IMG/VR virus record: IMGVR_UViG_3300032214_001472
Coordinates: 1 to 58,546 of that record
Source of the DNA: a virus
DNA length: 58,546 nucleotides
Direction: 5' to 3' (one strand)
The translations under genes were made by a program, and so were the position numbers. The notes beneath the pieces are model-generated. The model saw nothing but the letters and a program-made list of their open reading frames with translations. It was not told the DNA's origin and ran no database searches. The number at the start of each line of letters is the position of its first letter. The stretch's first letter is position 1. This document shows, in pieces, positions 58,169 through 58,546 of this stretch.

Positions 58169-58546
58169 ATGACTTACGAAGCAACTGTTCAATTCAAGTT
58201 TGATGGAACATTCACCCCTTCTTATAATTCATCGTTCCCTGATGATGACTTCATTCCTGAAGAGCATTACCTGATTACTGCACCTGCTGCTGATTTGAAC
58301 TGTAAACAGTATTTCAAACTGTTTGAAAAGTTCCTGCTGTGTGTGGGTATGTGTCCTGCAAGTATCCGCAGTAGTGCGATGTCTTTGGTGTTTAATGATA
58401 TGGTTCTTGAAGAAGAACAGCGTAAGGTTTGTAAGGAATACGAACTGACGATGGATGAAGACATTCACAGTAAGTTTCTTGATTGGAAGAAACACGAAGA
58501 GGAACTCGCAGAAAGGATTGCCAATTCCGTAATAGGTGCGATGGGA
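58169..58546 (+). CDS. Conserved early protein, 3' end outside window
   Basis: At least 126 residues, open to the window edge. Starts TYEATVQFKFDGTFTPSYNS; the middle is helical (CKQYFKLFEKFLLCVGMCPA, then FNDMVLEEEQRKVCKEYELT) with several Cys. No family assigned. Its codons (more G/C at the third position) differ from the fibre genes, as does the whole early block. Confidence 0.65.
   Translation, partial: MTYEATVQFKFDGTFTPSYNSSFPDDDFIPEEHYLITAPAADLNCKQYFKLFEKFLLCVGMCPASIRSSAMSLVFNDMVLEEEQRKVCKEYELTMDEDIHSKFLDWKKHEEELAERIANSVIGAMG

Noticed and set aside
1-58546. Photosynthesis genes (psbA, psbD, hli), integrase or insertion sequences
   Set aside because: No matching motifs were found in any frame of this window.

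Overview
This window is part of the genome of a T4-like myovirus that infects marine picocyanobacteria (Synechococcus or Prochlorococcus). Three things point there. First, there is a set of T4 core genes: gp32, gp33, gp59, gp4, gp53, gp48, gp54, gp26, gp27 and gp5. Second, there are cargo genes typical of cyanomyoviruses: speD, thyX, phoH, a nrdC-type glutaredoxin, a DUF1825 protein and an MGME1-like exonuclease. Third, T4-type late promoter boxes ((T/A/C/G)ATAAATA) stand in front of many virion genes. The DNA is AT-rich and tightly packed, with many ATGA and TAATG overlaps. No host genes such as psbA were seen.

Layout. 1-5.05 kb: virion/fibre proteins, starting with a 5'-truncated one, closed by a strong terminator. 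5.1-12.8 kb: small phage genes plus metabolic and replication genes (glutaredoxin, speD, thyX, phoH, exonuclease, gp33, gp59, DUF1825, gp32). 12.8-15.7 kb: a leftward block with gp4, an unknown gene, gp48 and gp53. 15.75-31.8 kb: a rightward tail-core block with gp54, gp26, a 58-codon ORF in the -1 frame, two tape-measure-like proteins, gp27, gp5, a PA14-like repeat protein, a spike-like protein and two related virion proteins. 31.8-34.5 kb: an accessory island with an early promoter, small genes, tRNA-Leu(UAA), tRNA-Thr(UGU), a Mom-like gene and two HNH endonucleases. 34.5-55.6 kb: a large tail-fibre/adhesin locus with fibre chaperones, HxH-rich fibre tips, a seven-repeat propeller, glycine-rich proteins, and a 2OG-Fe(II) oxygenase next to a sulfotransferase-like protein. 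55.6-58.5 kb: small early genes, including an HExxH metallopeptidase.

How it fits together. Host-type sigma-70 promoters (TTGAC[A/T], 16-17 nt, TATAAT-like) precede the clusters of small early genes at about 7.9, 31.8, 56.8 and 58.1 kb. Late boxes precede virion genes. The gp26 region has the layout of a tail-assembly chaperone locus: a T TTT TTC slippery site would join gp26 to the next small ORF, directly upstream of the tape-measure-like genes. Both HNH genes sit behind hairpins whose loops carry a late-promoter box, the arrangement known from T4 I-TevI. All functional names come from recognising motifs and family patterns by eye; no database search was run.
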